Shown here: in pieces, positions 59,545-64,000 of the stretch | How the letters are laid out: the number at the start of each line of letters is the position of its first letter | Numbering within the stretch: position 1 is the first letter of the stretch | Source of the DNA: Asanoa sp. WMMD1127 | GTDB taxonomy: Bacteria > Actinomycetota > Actinomycetes > Mycobacteriales > Micromonosporaceae | Reading direction: 5' to 3' | NCBI RefSeq assembly: GCF_029626225.1 | Contig: NZ_JARUBP010000001.1 | Coordinates: forward strand, 1,612,001-1,676,000 | DNA: 64,000 nt | The notes under the pieces: generated by a model | The model's input: only the letters and a program-made list of their open reading frames with translations | Told to the model about the DNA's origin: nothing | Database searches by the model: none | Translations under genes and position numbers: made by a program

Positions 59545-60112
59545 CCACGATCGAGCGGTAGCTGAAGAAGATGGGGACCGGCGACCCGCCTTCGACGCGG
59601 TATTTGGCGGTGAACGTCGTGCGGCCCGGGCTCAGGCCTTCCAGCACCGTCGTCGACGCGACCGGCTGGGTCACCGTGTAGGGGGCTTCGATGCCGGTCA
59701 GCGACAGTGACGACCGCGCCGCGCGGTCGAGGCTCGGCGCGATCTCGTTGGCGCCGACGGCCTCGAACGACATCGCGCCCGCCTGCGACAGCACGTCGTT
59801 CTCCGAGGAGCCGTAGGCGATCGTGGCGCCGACGGTGACGGCGCACCGCCCCGACCGGCCGACCGAAACGGTCACCGCCGGCCCCAACGTCGCCAGGTCG
59901 ACGAACATCTCCTGGACGGCTCCCGCCGGGTCCACTTCGGTCACGCTGTCGGCCACCGGGTTGAGCGGGTCGGGTCGCGTGAAGGCCACCACGCCGTAGG
60001 CAGCCGCGCCGCCGCCGATCAGTCCACAAAGGCCCGAGAGGAGCAACTGCCGGCGTGACATCCGCACGGCCCTCGACCCGGCGGGCGGCGGCTCCGTCGA
60101 CAGGTCGATCAT
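59525..60112 (-). CDS. Membrane-anchored protein of unknown function
   Basis: 195-aa protein with a short cytoplasmic N-terminus ending MSRRQL, one hydrophobic segment (LLSGLCGLIGGGAAAYGVVAF, ~19-39), then an extracytoplasmic ~150-residue beta-rich domain. RRQLLLSG resembles a Tat signal or a signal anchor. I do not recognise the family. Start ATG at 60110-60112; a TTG two codons earlier is possible. Last gene of a tight three-gene unit. Confidence 0.65.
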   Translation of the reverse strand: MIDLSTEPPPAGSRAVRMSRRQLLLSGLCGLIGGGAAAYGVVAFTRPDPLNPVADSVTEVDPAGAVQEMFVDLATLGPAVTVSVGRSGRCAVTVGATIAYGSSENDVLSQAGAMSFEAVGANEIAPSLDRAARSSLSLTGIEAPYTVTQPVASTTVLEGLSPGRTTFTAKYRVEGGSPVPIFFSYRSIVVTPLPD

Positions 60113-60121
60113 CTTCAAAGC

Positions 60122-61651
60122 TTACGCGGAGACGCCCGCGTGTGTGAGCCAGCGTTCGCGCGGGGAGAGCCGCAGCCGGACCCGGCCTGGGCCCACGAGC
60201 CGGGTGTCGGACAGCTGCTCCAGCGTGCGTTCCTGGACCCGCTCGGCGACCTCGTCGAGCACGGCCTGGGCGTCGGCCACGTCGCGCGGCGCCTGCGCCA
60301 GCAACACCACCAGCTTGGCCCGGCCGCGGACCAGATCGCCGCGCCCGACCCGGGCTTGCGCGTACGCCACCTCGGTGTGCTCGGCGTAGGGCGCCAGGTT
60401 CTGCTCGACCATCGACAGCAGGAGCGGTGACCCGACCGTGCGGTTGGGCAGGTCCCAGCGCAACCACAGCGGGTAGGGCACGCGGCCCGTGACCGACGCG
60501 CCGGTCCGCCGGCTCGACTGGGGGAACGAGCAACGCATCGGCGGGCTCAGCGCCACCTTGAAGCCGGCGAACGCGTCGTGGTCGCTGTGGTCGGCGCCGT
60601 CCGCGTCGTAGGTGCGGCAGCGTTCCGCGATCAGTTTGACCGCGTCGTCCCAGTGCCCGGACCAGGCCGGTGCCGCCACGTCCGCGCCGTCGCCGAGCGG
60701 GAGGACGAGGTTGATGAAGCCGATCTTGCGTACGCTCGACACGGCCGCTGCCAGCACGCCGACGCCGTTGGCCCGGATCCGGGCGATCACGTCGGCCGCC
60801 ATGCCCAGCCGGGCCGGCCCCATGACGCTGGCGATCATCGCGTGCTTGGGCAGGTGCATCGGCGTCTCTGGGAACATCCGGGCCCGCACCTGCCGGTAGC
60901 GCTCGCGGTCGAAGCCACGGATCGTGAACCACTCACCGGGTACGCGGTTGAAGCGGCGGTCGTTGAGTTTCAGGCCCAGTCCGTATTCCTCGGCCAGCGC
61001 GACCAGCCCCTGCTCGAAGTCGAGCCGGGCGGTCGGTTCGTGCGGGTCGACCAGCGCCGACAGGCGCACGCACGGGCCCAACGCGTCTCTCAGCCGCTCC
61101 AGCGAACCGTCGCCGCGGGCCGAAACCTGCTGGTCGATGAACGGCGCGACCGGTGAGTGCAGGTGCACGATCGGCCCGCGGCCGCGGTCGACGGCGAGCT
61201 GGCACGTCTGCGCGAGCACCACTCCGGTGACCAGGCAGTCGCGATAGGACGGTGCCCAGTGCGTGCTGTTGAGGGTCAGCAGCGCCTCGATCCGGCGGTT
61301 GGGCTCGTTGAGGAAGCCGGGGTTGGGGACGGAGAAACCGTCGTACGCGAAGGTGTCGGGGCGTTCGGTCGCATGTGGAGCGCCGAGCTCGAACGGCTCG
61401 CTGAAAACCGTGGCGGCGGTCGGCCAGGCGCAGACGGACATGGCGAGGCCGGCGACCGAGAACAGCCAGAAGTCGCTCGGCCATTGCGCCAGGTCGTGCA
61501 GCGGTGGGTCAAACGCCGGGACCGGCTTGGTCAGCCCGGCGGTCGCGAGCCCGGCCGGCCCGTGGATGACCCGCAGGCGTACGGCCGACGTGTCGGCGCC
61601 CGCCGCCTCGGCCGCGATCCGCGCCAGCTCCGACGACCTCGACGTGCGCAT
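60122..61651 (-). CDS. Large soluble protein of unknown function
   Basis: 509-aa protein with no signal peptide or clear membrane segment. I recognise no family. Notable stretches: GPIVHLHSPVAPFIDQQ, GEWFTIRGFDRERYRQVRARMFPE and PLWLRWDLPNRTVGSPLLLSMVEQN. It starts 1 bp after the upstream gene's stop with GGAGGTGTGAG as RBS, so it is translationally linked to the membrane protein encoded there. Confidence 0.65.
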   Translation of the reverse strand: MRTSRSSELARIAAEAAGADTSAVRLRVIHGPAGLATAGLTKPVPAFDPPLHDLAQWPSDFWLFSVAGLAMSVCAWPTAATVFSEPFELGAPHATERPDTFAYDGFSVPNPGFLNEPNRRIEALLTLNSTHWAPSYRDCLVTGVVLAQTCQLAVDRGRGPIVHLHSPVAPFIDQQVSARGDGSLERLRDALGPCVRLSALVDPHEPTARLDFEQGLVALAEEYGLGLKLNDRRFNRVPGEWFTIRGFDRERYRQVRARMFPETPMHLPKHAMIASVMGPARLGMAADVIARIRANGVGVLAAAVSSVRKIGFINLVLPLGDGADVAAPAWSGHWDDAVKLIAERCRTYDADGADHSDHDAFAGFKVALSPPMRCSFPQSSRRTGASVTGRVPYPLWLRWDLPNRTVGSPLLLSMVEQNLAPYAEHTEVAYAQARVGRGDLVRGRAKLVVLLAQAPRDVADAQAVLDEVAERVQERTLEQLSDTRLVGPGRVRLRLSPRERWLTHAGVSA

Positions 61652-61652
61652 C

Positions 61653-63734
61653 TCACACCTCCCCCCGTGCGTCGAAGACGGCGTCCGGCGCGTAGGTCCG
61701 GCGCTGCCGCCGCTCGGTGGCCCGCAGCCAGCGCGGCAGGCGGGCCGATCGGGGCACGGGGCTGCGCCGGCGCGCCCGCCGAGACACGAACTCGAGCAGG
61801 CAGCACAGCAGGATCAGCCCGAGCACCGCCATGCCGAGCTGGAACGCCCGCGTGATCGCGTGGTCGGTGTGCACGGCCCCGGCGGCGATGGCCAGGCCGG
61901 TGGTCACCACCACCGACGCGATCGCGAGCGAGCGCTGGAACTGGCGCAGCTGACCGAGCACGGAATGGGTGCTCGGCAGGTCGAGCCGAGCGATCAGCAG
62001 GCCGGGCACCAGCAGCAGCACCGCCACCACGGCGTCAGCCTGCTCCGGGATGGAGCCGGATCGGATCTCGCCCGAGTAGAGCCACTGTGGACCGCCGGTG
62101 AGCAGCGTGCCGATGCCGAGCACCACCAGCGCCAGGCCGGCCACCACGCGGGTGATCGCTTCGATGAGGGCCGGCGCCTCATCGGCGAGCGACAGGTAGG
62201 CGACCGCGCGTACGGGCTCGGTGGAATGCGGGCTGAGGTCGATGTTGGGGCGGCGCCAGTGCGCGTGCGCGCCGTGCTCGCGCGGGTCGTTGTCGGTGGT
62301 GATGTCGTGGCCGAGCTGGAAGCGCCGGATGCCGTCGGCCAGCGCGGGCAAGGCGGGGCCGGCGAGCGGACTGCGGGCGAGATGCCGCAGACCGTCGGCG
62401 GAGTAGTGGGCGGCGAACGCGGCCAGCACGGGAACCGAGCAGTCGCCGCGCCCCAGTGCAGCGACGACCTCGTCGCTGTCCATCGCCGGCGGATCGACCC
62501 GCGGCGCGACTGCGCCCAGCGACCGGTGCCGCTCCGCGATGTAGCGGCGGTAGCTGGTCAGGTCGGTCAACCGCCGCCGGCCGACCTCGGCGAGCCGCGA
62601 CGCGATGCCCTGCAGCTCGAGCTCGAGCAGCTTGCGATGCGGGGCCTGACCGGCGCTCGCCTCGGCGAGCATCTCGACGTCCTGGGTCAGCGTCTGCACG
62701 AAGTCGTCGTCGACGTCGCTGGACATCACGAACCGGCGGACACTCACCTCCTCGTTGACCTCGACGGTGAGGTGGTAGGCGCCGACCGCACGCGGGATCG
62801 CCGTCTCGTATTCGACGACGAACTCGCGGTTGACGGGCAGGACGCTCTGCACGAAGCGTTGCCAGGGTGCGCTGGGCCGGCGCCCCGGCAGCAGCGGCGC
62901 GTCCCAGACGAGGTAGCGCCGGGGCGTGGCGGCGTCGAGCAGGACGATCAGCATGTATTGGCTGCAGGCGAGGCTGAGCAGGTGGGCGAACGGCAGCCGG
63001 GTGCCGCTGCGGCCGTCGGCGGGCCAGAGCTCGTCGAGCCCGGCCAGCGCGAGATCGCGTACGGCCCGGGCGTCGACCTCGCGGTCACCCGGCGCCCGCG
63101 GCGGCAGCAGCGCGTAGTCGAGGGGCGTGCGGATACCGCGCTCGGGCAGGGAGCCGGCGCTGACCAGCTCGGCGATGGCCGCCTCCACGAGCCACCGCGA
63201 GCGCTGGTGCGTGTGCCGCAGCCGGTGCACGACGGTGTCCCTGATCGTCACGTCCCGGTGCGCGTCGATCAACATCGACAACAGCCGGACGAACGCGGCC
63301 GCGGTGACCCGGTTGGAGTCGCGGTGGGTGAACCGGGGCACGACCGCGCCGGTCGAGTCCTTGACCACGACGGGCGCGAGGTCGCTGCGGCTGTAGCGGG
63401 AAACCGGAATCCAGAGCGAGGTGCCGTGCCCGGCCTCGGTCGGCGCCACGATCCGGCGCCGCTGGGCACCGGCGATCGCCTGCAGGTCGACGTCGACGCT
63501 GACGGAGCGGGTCATGTGGCCACGGTCGATCAACGTCAGATGCTCGGCGACGCGCGGGACGTGGTCGAGCCGGAGCGAGAGGTCCATCAGGGCGAGACCG
63601 AGGGCGGCCTCGCGCTGGGTGTAGGTCGGCGGCGCGGAGGGCACGGGCAGGGTCTCGATCAGGGCCCGAAGGTCACGGAACGGATCGCCGGCAACCGCAT
63701 CCGGCACACTGCCGCGCCTCGCCGCAACCCGCAT
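61653..63734 (-). CDS. Large protein with C-terminal membrane segments, unknown function
   Basis: 693-aa protein: a ~520-residue cytoplasmic part with a predicted coiled coil (FVQTLTQDVEMLAEASAG, LLELELQGIASRLAEVGRRRL), then four hydrophobic segments (~530-650) and a basic tail. No family recognised. I prefer the ATG at 63732-63734 (AAGGCGGGG upstream): the frame is open to a GTG at 63809, but codons there lack the high GC3 of the gene. First gene of the three-gene unit. Confidence 0.62.
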   Translation of the reverse strand: MRVAARRGSVPDAVAGDPFRDLRALIETLPVPSAPPTYTQREAALGLALMDLSLRLDHVPRVAEHLTLIDRGHMTRSVSVDVDLQAIAGAQRRRIVAPTEAGHGTSLWIPVSRYSRSDLAPVVVKDSTGAVVPRFTHRDSNRVTAAAFVRLLSMLIDAHRDVTIRDTVVHRLRHTHQRSRWLVEAAIAELVSAGSLPERGIRTPLDYALLPPRAPGDREVDARAVRDLALAGLDELWPADGRSGTRLPFAHLLSLACSQYMLIVLLDAATPRRYLVWDAPLLPGRRPSAPWQRFVQSVLPVNREFVVEYETAIPRAVGAYHLTVEVNEEVSVRRFVMSSDVDDDFVQTLTQDVEMLAEASAGQAPHRKLLELELQGIASRLAEVGRRRLTDLTSYRRYIAERHRSLGAVAPRVDPPAMDSDEVVAALGRGDCSVPVLAAFAAHYSADGLRHLARSPLAGPALPALADGIRRFQLGHDITTDNDPREHGAHAHWRRPNIDLSPHSTEPVRAVAYLSLADEAPALIEAITRVVAGLALVVLGIGTLLTGGPQWLYSGEIRSGSIPEQADAVVAVLLLVPGLLIARLDLPSTHSVLGQLRQFQRSLAIASVVVTTGLAIAAGAVHTDHAITRAFQLGMAVLGLILLCCLLEFVSRRARRRSPVPRSARLPRWLRATERRQRRTYAPDAVFDARGEV

Positions 63735-63809
63735 GGCCGACCCCGCCTTCGCCGCGCCTGCCGCCAACCTATGCGACCGACCTAACGACAGCCACCGATA
63801 AAGCGGCAC

Positions 63810-63829
63810 CGTGTCCGGAAGCGGACACG
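63810..63829. promoter_or_regulatory. Inverted repeat upstream of the three-gene unit
   Basis: CGTGTCCG (63810-63817) and CGGACACG (63822-63829) form a perfect 8-bp inverted repeat around GAAG. It lies 76 bp upstream of the chosen start of the 693-aa gene and ~90 bp from the divergent secreted-protein gene. Candidate operator. Confidence 0.5.
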
Positions 63830-63915
63830 CGACGGAGGTGGCGGGGTTCCGCCATGGCGGAAGCTCGTCCTCGGCAGGCCTTCTTCTCGGCCCGCCGACC
63901 GTTTAGACCTCTGGC

Positions 63916-64000
63916 ATGCCAATCCCCTCATCGCCGTCCGGACGTGGGTGCCGCAGGCTGGTCGCGGCCGCCACCACCGTGGCGCTCGTCGCCGCGGCGG
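63916..64000 (+). CDS. Secreted protein, 5' end only
   Basis: 28 codons are visible before the window ends: a short basic start (GRGCRRL) and an Ala/Val-rich stretch (VAAATTVALVAAA), the beginning of an export signal. Nothing can be said about the mature protein. Start ATG at 63916; the RBS is not strong. Confidence 0.5.
   Translation, partial: MPIPSSPSGRGCRRLVAAATTVALVAAA

Overview
The window is high-GC DNA with strong GC3 bias, mostly Shine-Dalgarno starts plus several GTG/TTG or leaderless starts, a 16-bp actinobacterial LexA box and a gene set homologous to Streptomyces SCO2521-SCO2524. It fits a filamentous actinomycete, probably Micromonosporaceae; the genus cannot be fixed from the sequence alone.

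Region 1 (1-24 kb) is a carbohydrate locus built around furanose sugars. A YtfQ-YtfR-YtfT-YjfF type importer (minus strand, cut by the window start) is divergent from a LacI repressor. Two tandem duplicate secreted beta-helix proteins follow. Facing them is a long minus-strand run that probably forms one operon: intracellular GH127, solute-binding protein, two permeases, a secreted zinc metalloprotease with a carbohydrate-binding-like domain, Tat-exported GH127, GH43, and a large MGH1-like glycosidase. A second LacI regulator, with an 18-bp operator, is divergent from this run. I infer uptake and breakdown of arabinofuranose/galactofuranose-containing plant glycans or glycoproteins.

Region 2 (25-43 kb) is mixed: a TetR/membrane-protein pair with two identical-form operators, a beta-lactamase-like hydrolase, a lipase, a methyltransferase/HxlR pair, a small foreign-looking island (XRE regulator, three-Cys-motif protein, TcmP partner) around a 26-bp perfect palindrome, a DevS/DevR-like two-component system with DUF302, an SDR plus QueA-like gene, a DivIVA-like coiled-coil protein, a lone FMN glutamate-synthase-like oxidoreductase and a secreted metalloprotease.

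Region 3 (43.5-53 kb) is the most interesting part. It is an actinobacterial module of unknown function, in the order SCO2524-, SCO2523- and SCO2522-like genes, then an opposite-strand 1445-aa DUF4062-NACHT-HEAT protein, then the SCO2521-like gene. The SCO2523-like ParA-type protein has a degenerate P-loop. A relic tandem duplication lies exactly at the convergent junction of the SCO2522-like and HEAT genes. Next to it is a 76-aa gene with a perfect SOS box in its promoter.

Region 4 (53.2-64 kb) holds mscL with a GntR regulator, an MFS exporter, a STAS protein, a flavin reductase/MarR pair with inverted repeats, a dienelactone-hydrolase-like protein that seems to lack the catalytic-Asp strand, a VOC protein, a lipoprotein, a LuxR-type regulator relic, and a three-gene unit of unknown function.
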